Source: Gillisia hiemivivida
Lineage (GTDB): Bacteria > Bacteroidota > Bacteroidia > Flavobacteriales > Flavobacteriaceae
Reading direction: 5' to 3'
Assembly (NCBI RefSeq): GCF_007997295.1
Contig: NZ_VORY01000026.1
Location: 1 to 39,492 of the forward strand
DNA: 39,492 nt
The notes under the pieces were generated by a model, which was given only the letters and a program-made list of their open reading frames with translations, searched no databases and was not told where the DNA came from. Positions 1 through 7,357 of this stretch are shown here, in pieces. Both the position numbers and the translations under genes were made by a program. Within the stretch, counting starts at the first letter, position 1. Each line of letters opens with the position of its first letter.

Positions 1-212
1 TAAAAAGTCTGGAAGGTAAAACAGAGAAACAAAAAAACCACTATAAGAAAAAAGAGCTGAAAAGATATGTTTGGGCGATAGCTAGACTTGGTGGTTGGAA
101 AGGGTATGAAAGCAAAAGACATCCAGGGATAACAACCCTATGGATAGGATTGAAATATTTTAAAGCCGCAATGGAAGGGTGGACCATTCATAAAGATATG
201 TCCACACGATAG
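1..212 (+). CDS. IS4-family transposase, C-terminal fragment (enters from left edge)
   Basis: The frame open from base 3 to the TAG at 210-212 gives about 69 residues typical of the C-terminus of IS4/Tn5-type DDE transposases: a Lys-rich stretch, then AIARLGGWKGYESKRHPG, then TTLWIGLKYFKAAMEGW. Tn5 transposase has the same ARLGG...LW.G arrangement at its end. The catalytic DDE residues would lie upstream, outside the window, so activity cannot be judged. The stop codon is followed within one base by a repeat (213-336) that also occurs as short stand-alone elements elsewhere in the window, so this repeat may be the right end of the insertion sequence. Confidence 0.8.
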   Translation, partial: KSLEGKTEKQKNHYKKKELKRYVWAIARLGGWKGYESKRHPGITTLWIGLKYFKAAMEGWTIHKDMSTR

Positions 213-336
213 GATGGTTCGGGAGGAAAATACTTTTAAAAATTCGAGGCAAGCCCGCCTGAATGAAATTCTTTTCGGGCAGACCTCGGGGAACCTGCCC
301 AGCCGGTCAGGCGGGTTAAACCCTCAATGAGGGATT
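213..336 (+). repeat. Hairpin-rich AATC/GATT element, copy D (3' part, joined to transposase)
   Basis: From GATGGTTCGGGAGG to the closing CTCAATGAGGGATT this matches the right two thirds of the element at 3674-3829 (there on the other strand) and the right half of the 98-bp copies at 5032 and 21320. It carries an extra GC-rich hairpin (CCTGCC...GGCGGG) not seen in the others. The left part with AATCAAGAACCT is missing; the transposase gene takes its place. Either an IS4 element joined this repeat, or this is the true right end of the IS and the small copies are its internally deleted derivatives. Confidence 0.75.
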
Positions 337-425
337 AAGAAAGTGGAATTACAATAATTCCTTTAAATGAAAGTGGAAAAATAAAAGCGACAGTTGAATA
401 CAAATTGAATAATAACGTGTGGTAA
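337..425 (+). pseudogene. C-terminal remnant of an unknown gene
   Basis: After the repeat, a frame reading ESGITIIPLNESGKIKAT and ending NNNVW runs to the TAA at 423-425. The composition looks coding (Lys, Asn and Ile rich, regular beta-like pattern), but there is no start and the upstream part has been replaced by the repeat and the transposase. I do not recognise the family. The stop codon coincides with the first bases of the next intergenic repeat, as for other genes in this window. Confidence 0.35.
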
Positions 426-557
426 CACCCTGCAAAATTAATTGCTTGGTTCTAGCCTACTTGGAAATCCCTTCGGAATTTCCTCTGGTTCGCTCTATTT
501 TTTTGCTAAATTAGTTGCTTAAACACGCAACTAATCTTATACATAAACCTTATTTGC
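423..557 (+). repeat. Intergenic structured repeat, second type
   Basis: This segment starts TAACACC at the stop codon of the preceding remnant. It has two clear inverted repeats: GGAAAT/ATTTCC around CCCTTCGG, and TTAGTTGC/GCAACTAA around an 8-base loop. Its plan is like that of the R1-R8 repeats of this window (starts TAAC at a stop codon, about 130-150 bp, internally palindromic), but the sequence is different. It separates two unrelated genes. No other copy is seen in the window. Confidence 0.5.
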
Positions 558-578
558 AAGCGGTTTACAGAAAAATCT

Positions 579-923
579 ATGAAAAAAGATATTATCGACA
601 TAAACGAATCGACTATAAAAAAATTCGTTGAATCCTTAAGACCAGAAGATCCTGAAATTAGGGAAAAACTTGATTTCGGATATTCCTATGATGGTAAAAT
701 TATCGAGATTTTCGAAATCAGACCAGAATGGGATAAACCAAAAGAAATTCAACATATCCCATTTGTGAAAATTCGATATTATAAATCCAAAAATAGTTGG
801 AACTTATATTGGATGCGCGGAAATTTAAAATGGGAATCATACGAGCCATTTCCTAATTCTTCGCACTTAAATAAAATTTTAGAAATCATTCAAGAAGATA
901 AATACGGATGCTTTTATGGATAA
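579..923 (+). CDS. DUF3024 family protein
   Basis: This 114-residue cytosolic protein has the hallmarks of DUF3024: an IFEIRPEWDKP motif near residues 44-54, a VKIRYYKSKNSWNLYWMR strand pair with conserved Trp residues, LKWESYEP, and the terminal DKYGCFYG. Function is unknown for the family; proteins of this type are common as single accessory genes. Its last 8 bases overlap the start of the UPF0158 reading frame, so the two were probably translated together. It starts 22 bp after the upstream repeat. No signal peptide or membrane segment. Confidence 0.75.
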   Translation: MKKDIIDINESTIKKFVESLRPEDPEIREKLDFGYSYDGKIIEIFEIRPEWDKPKEIQHIPFVKIRYYKSKNSWNLYWMRGNLKWESYEPFPNSSHLNKILEIIQEDKYGCFYG

Positions 924-1353
924 ATCTGAACAAAATATTATAAACAATATAGCGCAAGAATTAGATTGCGGAAATGATTGCTACTATAATCCAGAAACAA
1001 AATTATTAATTTGCATTCCCAGCGCCGACTTAAGAATGGGGGATGAAGATTATTTTGAAGAGGTTTTTAAAGATGATTTTGAAAAAATAAAAAAGCAGAA
1101 AAAGAATTTGATAAAAATTGAGGTTTTAAAAAGTTTCGAATCATTTTAAATAATGGAGAATTTCAAAGATGAGCTTACAGACAATCATTTTAAAGAAAAG
1201 TTAAATGAAGCTTTGACAAATAGGAAACCATTTCAGAATTTTAAATATTTAATAGACAATTCAGAGTACCGAGAAAGTTGGTTTGGGTTTAAACAAAAAG
1301 AAATAGAAAAAATAGTTGTAGAAACTATAAATCGTAATAATGCCAGTACGTAA
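916..1353 (+). pseudogene. UPF0158 family protein broken by one in-frame TAA
   Basis: Two pieces in the same frame, 916-1149 and 1153-1353, together make a normal UPF0158 protein of about 145 residues. The N-terminal piece has the CYYNPETK motif and acidic DYFEE segment; the C-terminal piece has LTNRKPFQNFKYLIDNSEYR, ESWFGFKQKEIE and a helical end. They are parted only by the TAA at 1147-1149, between ...SFESF and IMENF. A single AAA-to-TAA change would explain it. The ATG at 1153 could allow reinitiation. I call it a pseudogene; suppression of the stop cannot be excluded. The ATG overlaps the end of the DUF3024 gene. Confidence 0.75.
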
Positions 1354-1493
1354 CATCGTTAAGCAAATAGCGGGCATTCCCATGTAAAGTGATATTTTAA
1401 ACTTCAGGTTTCAAACAACTAAGCCGACAATCCCGATAACAACTGGGACGTGTCTCTACTCCACGCCACTTGTGTTAACCTAGACCGTTGGAA
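1351..1493 (+). repeat. About 150-bp intergenic repeat, copy R1
   Basis: R1 begins with TAACATCG, whose TAA is the stop codon of the UPF0158 frame. It contains the three conserved blocks of the family: A (CAAATAGCGGGCATTCC...AAAGTGATATTTTA), B (AACTAAGCCGACAATCCCGA, which can pair in part with A) and C (GTGTCTCTACTCCACGCCAC ... GTTAACCTAGACCGTTGG). The ends have a weak inverted relation (TGCCA...TTGGA). Seven more diverged copies in the same orientation lie further right. Confidence 0.75.
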
Positions 1494-1512
1494 ATAAATA
1501 AAACTAAAAAAA

Positions 1513-2394
1513 ATGAGAAAGAACAGACTAATTCTTTTCTTTATAGTTGCATGCTTATGTTCATGTCAAAATGAACCCGTAGGATTACCTTCTGAAATTG
1601 AAGAACTCGAATTTGCTACTGGTAGTATATGCAATGGAAATGGAGAATATAAAATTGATAATAATAACTTGCTTGTAAATTATGTGATTCCTAATAATTT
1701 ACCTGATAGTTACGACTTGTCCCATTTATTGCCGCCAATAGGAAATCAAGGTCAGCAAGGCTCCTGTGTTTCTTGGGCGATTAGTTATTATATGAAATCA
1801 CTTCAAGAAGGGATAGAATCCAATAATCAGCCTTTCACAACAACAAGTACAATGAGTCCGGCATACACGTACAATCAGTTAGCTCAAGGCAATTGTTTAG
1901 GAACTCAAATTACTGAAACACTGGAATTATTAAAAGATAAAGGTGTTTGCTCATTAGCTTCTTTTCCTTATAACGACACCAGTTGTAGTTTACAGCCAAA
2001 TGAAGAACAAAATGATTTAGCATCTACATATAAAATTAGTGACTATAAAAGTTTAAGTGGACAAAATATGGTGCTAGAAATGAAAGCTTTAATTAATGAA
2101 AAGACACCTGTAATAATTGGAGCATATTTATCTTCTGAATTTGGCAAAATAGATAACTTTGGCTTAGCGGCATACAGAGAACATCTTGTTAATTACAGCT
2201 TAGAAAGATGTCATGCAATGCTGGTGATTGGGTATTCTGATGACTATAGTGCCTTCAAAGTTGTAAACTCATGGGGAAATGAATGGGGAAATGATGGATT
2301 TGTTTGGATTGATTACAAAGCATTTGAAAATGTATTAGATGAAGCTGCAGAATTTAGAGTAATCAATCAAGCTTACATCGCTTATGACTTATAA
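1513..2394 (+). CDS. Papain-like (C1) cysteine peptidase lipoprotein
   Basis: 293 residues. The N-terminus has a lipoprotein signal with the modified Cys at about residue 18 (VACLCSC), so export to the periplasm or cell surface is likely. The C1 peptidase core is complete by motif: oxyanion Gln and nucleophile in NQGQQGSCVSWA (Cys85), His234 in ERCHAMLVIGYSDD, and Asn252 in VVNSWGNEWGNDGFVWI. There is no long propeptide, unlike secreted papains, which resembles the short bacterial C1A-like proteins. It stands alone between repeats R1 and R2. Substrate is unknown. The stop TAA overlaps the start of R2. Confidence 0.85.
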   Translation: MRKNRLILFFIVACLCSCQNEPVGLPSEIEELEFATGSICNGNGEYKIDNNNLLVNYVIPNNLPDSYDLSHLLPPIGNQGQQGSCVSWAISYYMKSLQEGIESNNQPFTTTSTMSPAYTYNQLAQGNCLGTQITETLELLKDKGVCSLASFPYNDTSCSLQPNEEQNDLASTYKISDYKSLSGQNMVLEMKALINEKTPVIIGAYLSSEFGKIDNFGLAAYREHLVNYSLERCHAMLVIGYSDDYSAFKVVNSWGNEWGNDGFVWIDYKAFENVLDEAAEFRVINQAYIAYDL

Positions 2395-2552
2395 CAACCA
2401 GTGCCAGCATCAGTTACCAGCAAATAGTAGGTATTCCAGTGAAAAGTGATATTTTAGTCCTCAAGTAAAACACAACTAAGCCTACTATCCCGATAGTTAC
2501 CGGTACTCGGCCCTACGCTAAGATACTTAGATTATCCAAGCCCCAATGGCTG
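2392..2552 (+). repeat. About 150-bp intergenic repeat, copy R2
   Basis: R2 begins TAACAACC on the stop codon of the peptidase gene. It has block A (CAAATAGTAGGTATTCCAG, then AAAAGTGATATTTTAG) and block B (AACTAAGCCTACTATCCCGA). TAGTAGG in A and CCTACTA in B are exact reverse complements; compared with R1 (GCGGGC/GCCGAC) both sides changed together, which suggests that the stem matters. Block C is degraded here. Confidence 0.75.
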
Positions 2553-2616
2553 TCATTTTAAACAAGTTAGTAAATTCAAAAAAACAAACTTAATTTAAGA
2601 AATTGACTGAAAAATT

Positions 2617-3459
2617 ATGCGGAACTTAATCTTAAATGATGGAAATATAATACCGATAGTAGGATTTGGAACCTACAAATCTCAGAATCAAGAGGGAATA
2701 GAATCGGTCATATCTGCTATCTCTAATGGTTATTCTCTAATCGATACAGCAGCAATTTATGGGAATGAAGAAGCTGTTGGTAAAGGAATCAAAGCTAGTG
2801 GAGTTTTAAGAAAAGATATTTTCATAACCACCAAATTATGGCGTGAGAGTTTAGGTTATAAATCAACTAAAATAGAATTTGAAAAATCCCTAAAAAGACT
2901 TAATCTAGACTACATTGATTTGTACTTAATACACTGGCCTGCTAATGCTAAAAATTATGACAATTGGCAAAAAACCAATGCCGATACTTGGCGGGCAATG
3001 GAAGAATTACAAGCTGAAGGCAAAATAAAATCTATTGGTGTAAGTAATTTTTTTCAAGAACATTTAGAAGCTTTATTTCAAACAGCTAATGTGATTCCGT
3101 CCATTAATCAAATAGAATTTCATCCAGGTTATTGGCAACAGGAATTAGTAGAATTCTGTAAAAGACAAAACATAGTAGTTGAATCATGGTCGCCTTTGGC
3201 AAGAGGAAAAGTGTTTGGAAATGAAGTGTTAAAGGCAATCGCTAACAAACACAACAAATCTGTTCCACAGGTTTGTTTGAGATGGATTATTCAACACGAT
3301 GTAATTGTTATCCCTAAATCTACATCACCCAGAAGAATCCAAGAAAACATGAATCTGTTCGATTTTGAATTGATAACAGCAGAAATGGAACTCATTAATA
3401 AGCTTCAAGAAATGGGTTTCAGTGGAGAATTACCTAACATCTGGCCAGACAGAATTTAA
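2617..3459 (+). CDS. Aldo/keto reductase
   Basis: 280 residues, normal length for the NADPH-dependent AKR superfamily of single-domain (beta/alpha)8 barrels. The catalytic tetrad is visible: Asp43 and Tyr48 in LIDTAAIYGNEEAVG, Lys73 in ITTKLW, His106 in LIHWP. The cofactor-binding end has VIPKSTSPRRIQENMNLFDF. The overall pattern is closest to AKR5-type 2,5-diketo-gluconate reductase-like enzymes, which reduce varied aldehydes and ketones; the substrate cannot be told from sequence. Single gene, 65 bp after repeat R2. Confidence 0.9.
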   Translation: MRNLILNDGNIIPIVGFGTYKSQNQEGIESVISAISNGYSLIDTAAIYGNEEAVGKGIKASGVLRKDIFITTKLWRESLGYKSTKIEFEKSLKRLNLDYIDLYLIHWPANAKNYDNWQKTNADTWRAMEELQAEGKIKSIGVSNFFQEHLEALFQTANVIPSINQIEFHPGYWQQELVEFCKRQNIVVESWSPLARGKVFGNEVLKAIANKHNKSVPQVCLRWIIQHDVIVIPKSTSPRRIQENMNLFDFELITAEMELINKLQEMGFSGELPNIWPDRI

Positions 3460-3484
3460 AAACATTTGCTAACATCCACAAAAC

Positions 3485-4000
3485 ATGAGAATTAAAAAAA
3501 TAATTCGGGCGGTTTTAATTTGACTACCTTCTATAATGATATCTATGATTTTTATCCAAAACGGATTAGGAAAAATATTTCACTCCAATCAAATGGATAA
3601 AATTATTACAAATAATACGATAATAATTATCGTTGGAATTATTCTACTTATAGCAACTGCTTTGTTCTTATTTAATCCCTCATTGAGGGTTTAATTCCCC
3701 GAGGCCTGCCCGAAACATTCAGGCGGGCTTGCCTCGATTTTTTAAAAGTATTTTCCTCCCGAACCATCGGGACATACCTCGTGGGCCCGCCCGTACCGTT
3801 CGGGCGGGCTTGCCACAAGGTTCTTGATTAAAACTATAATTTTGAGAACGACTCTTTTAGCATTATATATGACATTTATAGTTTTTATTCATATATCTAA
3901 AGAGAAGCCATTTGAAGTTGTAGCTATTATTGTATTGGCTACAATTTTTGCAGCATATATTAGACAACCACAACTATTCCATCAGAAACACAATCAATAA
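3485..4000 (+). pseudogene. Small multi-span membrane protein, split by a repeat element
   Basis: Joining 3485-3673 to 3830-4000 gives one frame of about 119 codons with four hydrophobic segments: one around the ATG at 3536, then IIIIVGIILLIATALFLF, then LLALYMTFIVFIHI, then VVAIIVLATIFAAYI, ending at TAA 3998-4000. The frame is broken twice: a TGA at 3521-3523 (bypassed if translation starts at ATG 3536) and a 156-bp element at 3674-3829, which brings its own stops. The family is not recognised. Junction codons are TTT|AAA, with nothing gained or lost around the insertion. Confidence 0.65.
3674..3829 (-). repeat. Hairpin-rich AATC/GATT element, copy C (longest, 156 bp)
   Basis: Read on the minus strand it begins AATCAAGAACCTTGTGGC and ends CTCAATGAGGGATT. 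It holds a perfect 9-bp GC stem (GCCCGCCCG 785-793 with CGGGCGGGC 801-809, counting from 3000), a second imperfect stem GCCCGCCTGAA/TTCGGGCAGGC, and a smaller CCCGA/TCGGG hairpin. The 98-bp copies B and A match it but lack the GC hairpins. Alternating GC hairpins with short conserved ends resemble REP/BIME-like sequences. It interrupts the membrane protein gene without a target duplication. Confidence 0.85.
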
Positions 4001-4140
4001 AATGTGTGTAAAAAATTGACTTAAATATTTGCTCCATTGATTCTCAACATAAATGAGTAAAATTGGCGGTAATATCATTTCTTTTTTAATCTGTCAACTT
4101 GGCCCAACTGAAAAGCCTACTTTTGTATTAATTTCATAGT

Positions 4141-4638
4141 ATGAATTACACTTTAGGTATCACGTTGAAAAATCATGAGATACTAACAAGCTATCTGGAA
4201 GACCTTTCTTTGGAAGAGCTTAATGCCATTCCTGAAGATTTCAACAACAATATATTTTGGAATATCGCGCATACGCTCGCAAACCAGCAAATGTATGTCT
4301 ATGTTTTTTCTGGTCAGACTCCCTTGATTTCAGAGGAATGGATCACCAACTACAAAAAAGGAACAAAACCCACCAAAAACATAGACAAAATGGATGTGGA
4401 ATACCTAAAATCAAAGCTTATACCTGCGATAAACCAGACCAGGATTGATTTGCACAATGGGCTTTTCAAAAACTACCAGCCCTACACGGCAAACTCTGGT
4501 TCAACATTGAAAAACATTGAGGAAGCCATTATTTTCAACAATTTTCACGAAGGGATTCATCATGGTGCTATTTCAGGGCTTAAGCGAGCTATAAACGCAC
4601 GGAAAGAAAAGAGGCTCCCTCTTGTTTCGGGATTGTGA
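4141..4638 (+). CDS. DinB family protein
   Basis: 165 residues, the usual size of the DinB/YfiT-like four-helix bundle. The metal-binding His set is visible: His44 in FWNIAHTLANQQ, and His136 and His140 in NFHEGIHHGAISGLKR. Such proteins bind a divalent metal; some are thiol-dependent transferases using bacillithiol or similar thiols, but the role of this one is unknown. No membrane segment or signal peptide. It is alone, followed by about 330 bp without an intact gene. Confidence 0.85.
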   Translation: MNYTLGITLKNHEILTSYLEDLSLEELNAIPEDFNNNIFWNIAHTLANQQMYVYVFSGQTPLISEEWITNYKKGTKPTKNIDKMDVEYLKSKLIPAINQTRIDLHNGLFKNYQPYTANSGSTLKNIEEAIIFNNFHEGIHHGAISGLKRAINARKEKRLPLVSGL

Positions 4639-4973
4639 TTTTAAAGTTCATTCATAAGCAACTCTAAGGGAAACCAAGGCGTGATTAAGTTGAGAACTGC
4701 TTTCATTTTGGTGTTTACAGGTAGCACATGTCGGTACAGTAGAGAACACCTGATATAACAAATAGTAGTGTTCTTTTATAAGCCAAAAATTTCGGTTTAT
4801 TTAGAAAACTGTCAATCTTTGTATTAGTCATTTAAAACAAAAAAAGATAGAACTCAAAAACAAAAATCTGGCTTTAACATGGAATGAAGGCACTCGCTTT
4901 TTTCTCCGCTACTTGCCAAATACAAACTCGTAGACTTTATTTGCAGAAACATACAATTTCTAAGATGCAAAAA
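4639..4973. other. Intergenic region with an inverted repeat
   Basis: No gene is visible. An inverted repeat AGAACAC ... GTGTTCT spans about 4742-4775 with a loop of about 20 bases. Further right, GAAGGCACTCGC and CTCCGCTACTTGCC (about 4883-4918) stand out from the AT-rich background and look like a piece of another dispersed repeat, though there is no second copy in the window. The start of the broken lipoprotein gene follows. Confidence 0.3.
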
Positions 4974-5428
4974 ATGATTAAGAATTATGTCAGATTATTT
5001 ACGATTTTAATATTGTTGAGTTCGTGTGAAAAATCAAGAACCTCGGGGCAAGTCCACGAGGTATCAACTGGAAATTACTTTTAAAAATTCGAGGCAAGTC
5101 TCGAGGAATTAAACCCTCAATGAGGGATTCAACTGATAAAAAAGAAGTTACAATTGATAATTTCGATAAAAAATTCATCGATAGTTTAATCCCAAATCCT
5201 GATGAAAACTATTCAGTTTTTTATGCTAAAATTAAAGGTTACTCAAATGATAAAATTAGATTGAGTATAAGCCCCGTCAAAATCGAAAATCCAGAAAGCT
5301 ATTACTATTTCATCGGAGATTTTGAAGAGGAAGTCAGACTTGATTATTATGGTGAGTCGAATAAATATATATCTTTTGATCCGTATAAAGCGACTCAAGG
5401 AAAGGTGAAATTGAAGTACCAATTATAA
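4974..5428 (+). pseudogene. Lipoprotein gene split by a 98-bp repeat element
   Basis: The ATG at 4974 (or in-frame ATG at 4965) starts a lipoprotein signal peptide, IKNYVRLFTILILLSSCE, with the lipid-bearing Cys at 5025-5027. Immediately after it a 98-bp element (5032-5129) intervenes. Beyond the element the frame goes on as TTDKKEVTIDNFDKKFIDSL to a TAA at 5426-5428, giving about 119 residues in all. The join A|CA restores a Thr codon, so the original gene was cut cleanly. The mature part is an unknown beta-rich domain. The element supplies an ATG at 5120, so an unexported product could still be made. Confidence 0.75.
5032..5129 (+). repeat. Hairpin-rich AATC/GATT element, copy B (98 bp)
   Basis: Starts AATCAAGAACCTCGGGGC and ends CTCAATGAGGGATT. 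It differs from copy A (21320-21417) at only a handful of positions over the same 98 bp, and matches copy C except for C's extra GC hairpins. It lies inside a lipoprotein gene just after the lipobox. No target duplication flanks it: left flank TGTGAAA, right flank CAACTGA. It has stops in the host frame. Confidence 0.9.
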
Positions 5429-5436
5429 AATTCTTA

Positions 5437-5592
5437 TAAACACTAGCAACAATATCAAATATCCCAAATAGCAGCGTTTGATTTAAAAGTGATGTTTTAG
5501 ATCTAAATTAACAAACAGCTAAGCCAACAATCCCAATAGATAGCGCTATGTGTTCCAACTCTAGGCCACTTGTGGAAAGCAAAACCGAGAGA
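5437..5592 (+). repeat. About 150-bp intergenic repeat, copy R3
   Basis: Starts TAAACACT, 8 bp after the stop of the broken lipoprotein gene. Block A reads CAAATAGCAGCGTTTGA then AAAAGTGATGTTTTAG; block B reads CAGCTAAGCCAACAATCCCA; block C is partly kept (GTTCCAACTCTAGGCCACTTG). Same orientation as the other copies. Confidence 0.7.
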
Positions 5593-5636
5593 TGTTATTT
5601 TTGAACAGAAAATTGAAAACAAACGAAGTAAATTAA

Positions 5637-6500
5637 ATGAAAGAAATTCGAGTTGGTTTTTTAATGTCTTATGATCATAAGTTATTAAAAAATTCAATAC
5701 CATTAGTTTATAAAGAAGCCGACTCGATCACAATTGCCCTTGACGAGAACTTAAGAACATGGTCAGGTGGAAATTTTGAAATTGATGACAGCTTTTTTCT
5801 TTGGCTCAAATCTTTTGATATTGAAAAAAAGATAACAATTTATAGAGATGATTTTTTTGATTCCAATCTGAATGCGATGGAAAACGAGGTAAAAGAAAGA
5901 AAAATGTTAGCCTCGAAAATGGGAATAGGCAATTGGTTAATTCAAATAGATAGTGATGAATATTTCGTAGACTTCAAGAAATTTACGGAAGAACTTAAGC
6001 TCAGAAATAAATATTTAAATAATCCAGAAAAAAATCAAATTCAGATAGCTGGATATTATGTAAACTTATATAAATATACAGAAGATGGGATTTTATATGT
6101 ATCCAAACCACGAAATCAAAAATTTGCTACTAATTATCCGAGTTATGTAACTGGCAGAAACACCAAAAAACAAGTAATCTATATTCCAAGTCTAGTGATA
6201 CATGAATGTTTATCGCGTAGTGAAGAAGAAATTCGGACGAAATTTACCAATTGGGGACATTCACATCAAGTAGATATTGATAAATTTTTAAATAAATGGC
6301 GAAAAATAAACCAATCCAATTATAGTAAGTTTGAAAATCTATTTTATCTCAAACCTGAATTATGGAAAAAATTAAATTATGTAGAAGGTAAATCCATTAC
6401 TGAAATATCTCGCAATCTAGATTATCAGAAATTAAAGCCTTCAAGATCATTCCTAATAAGTAAAAATTTTGGTCAATGGTTTAAGTTTTTATACAAATAA
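5637..6500 (+). CDS. Glycosyltransferase-like protein (GT-A/GT2 type)
   Basis: 287 residues without signal peptide or clear membrane span. The segment GNWLIQIDSDEYFVDF (about residues 98-113) resembles the DxD-containing metal and nucleotide-sugar site of GT-A fold transferases. Earlier parts (GFLMSYDHKLLKNSIPLVY, ITIALDEN) fit the first beta strands of such a fold, and VIHECLSRSEEEI with WGHSH further on resembles later conserved parts of bacterial glycosyltransferase-like proteins. Acceptor and donor sugars are unknown, and no polysaccharide operon surrounds it. It stands alone after repeat R3. Confidence 0.6.
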   Translation: MKEIRVGFLMSYDHKLLKNSIPLVYKEADSITIALDENLRTWSGGNFEIDDSFFLWLKSFDIEKKITIYRDDFFDSNLNAMENEVKERKMLASKMGIGNWLIQIDSDEYFVDFKKFTEELKLRNKYLNNPEKNQIQIAGYYVNLYKYTEDGILYVSKPRNQKFATNYPSYVTGRNTKKQVIYIPSLVIHECLSRSEEEIRTKFTNWGHSHQVDIDKFLNKWRKINQSNYSKFENLFYLKPELWKKLNYVEGKSITEISRNLDYQKLKPSRSFLISKNFGQWFKFLYK

Positions 6501-6603
6501 AATGTTTTAGTTTAAAAAACTTAATAGAATTAAAAAAATACGGCTGACATACGGATCAAGACCGTTGTCTTTCATTGCAGAACGAATTCAAAATAAATGA
6601 CAT

Positions 6604-6759
6604 ATGAAAAATTTAAACCTGAACACAATTCTATTAATACTATGTTTAATTCTACTAATAGTATGTGCTTACGGAATTTATTCACGTCCAACATTGGAAC
6701 AAATTGATGCGAGAATTATGCATTGGGGACAACATTATGGACAGCATTTTTCCAATTAG
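6604..6759 (+). CDS. Small single-span membrane protein (51 aa)
   Basis: An ATG at 6604 opens 51 codons to TAG 6757-6759. The product has a hydrophobic helix, TILLILCLILLIVCAYGIY, followed by a polar tail with several His and Gln (MHWGQHYGQHFSN). Hydrophobic core plus charged ends make a real small membrane protein plausible, but there is no family match I can name. It precedes a second mini-ORF with the same character. Confidence 0.4.
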   Translation: MKNLNLNTILLILCLILLIVCAYGIYSRPTLEQIDARIMHWGQHYGQHFSN

Positions 6760-6831
6760 ATTTTCTTTTCTAATGAAATTAGAACGTGGTTTTATTTGTA
6801 AAACTGGAAACTATATTTAAAACTAAGAAAT

Positions 6832-6930
6832 ATGAGATCATTTTATAACAAAATCACTAAGAAAATAACTGGAATTACCTTAGCGATTATACTGTTCATA
6901 TTATTAATTTTAAAGTTCGTAATTGAATAA
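6832..6930 (+). CDS. Very small single-span membrane protein (32 aa)
   Basis: ATG 6832 to TAA 6928-6930. A basic N-terminus (RSFYNKITKK) is followed by a hydrophobic helix, ITLAIILFILLILKFVI. It is 72 bp downstream of the 51-aa ORF. Short hydrophobic ORFs can arise by chance in AT-rich DNA, so this is tentative. The positive-inside layout is the only support. Confidence 0.3.
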   Translation: MRSFYNKITKKITGITLAIILFILLILKFVIE

Positions 6931-7357
6931 ACTCAAACTAACTGAATTCAAGAAAATATAAAGATAGATTGATTGTTAAGCTCAATTAATTCGGTTGCGA
7001 AATTTCTCACTCAAACGGAATTTAGCAGATTTACGTAAAACATTAACGACTCAAATAACTGGAAATCTAAATTTATAAATTAAAATGTTAATTAAAATCA
7101 ATCTCGAGAGGAGAAAATAAAACTGTAAAAAACAAGTGAGCAAAACCTTTAAAACTAAAGGCTTATGGTCTTTAATTAGGTATTAAGAATTAAACTAAAA
7201 CATATTGGTATTAAGTCTAGAATAATTATTAATATGGAGATTAAAAATCCTAATTATCAAATTATCAGGATTTTTATTTCACAGCAAATTTGAACAACTT
7301 TCATAATTCCTTCTTAAATAATTTCACACCACTTAAGGCTTCATTATTTTTATATAA
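6931..7357. other. Intergenic region before crtI, with a hairpin at 7243-7275
   Basis: No gene is seen. AAAAATCCT at 7243-7251 is the exact reverse complement of AGGATTTTT at 7267-7275, with a loop of about 15 bases and a T-rich right arm, which may be a terminator for transcripts from the left. Promoter elements for crtI should lie at 7280-7357, but I find no convincing TAnnTTTG box. Confidence 0.35.

Noticed and set aside
4257-4448. 63-codon frame inside the DinB gene, plus strand
   Set aside because: It lies in another frame of a clear DinB gene and has no domain or sensible composition.
5503-5703. Minus-strand frame of 66 codons
   Set aside because: It spans repeat R3 and the start of the glycosyltransferase gene; no protein-like pattern.
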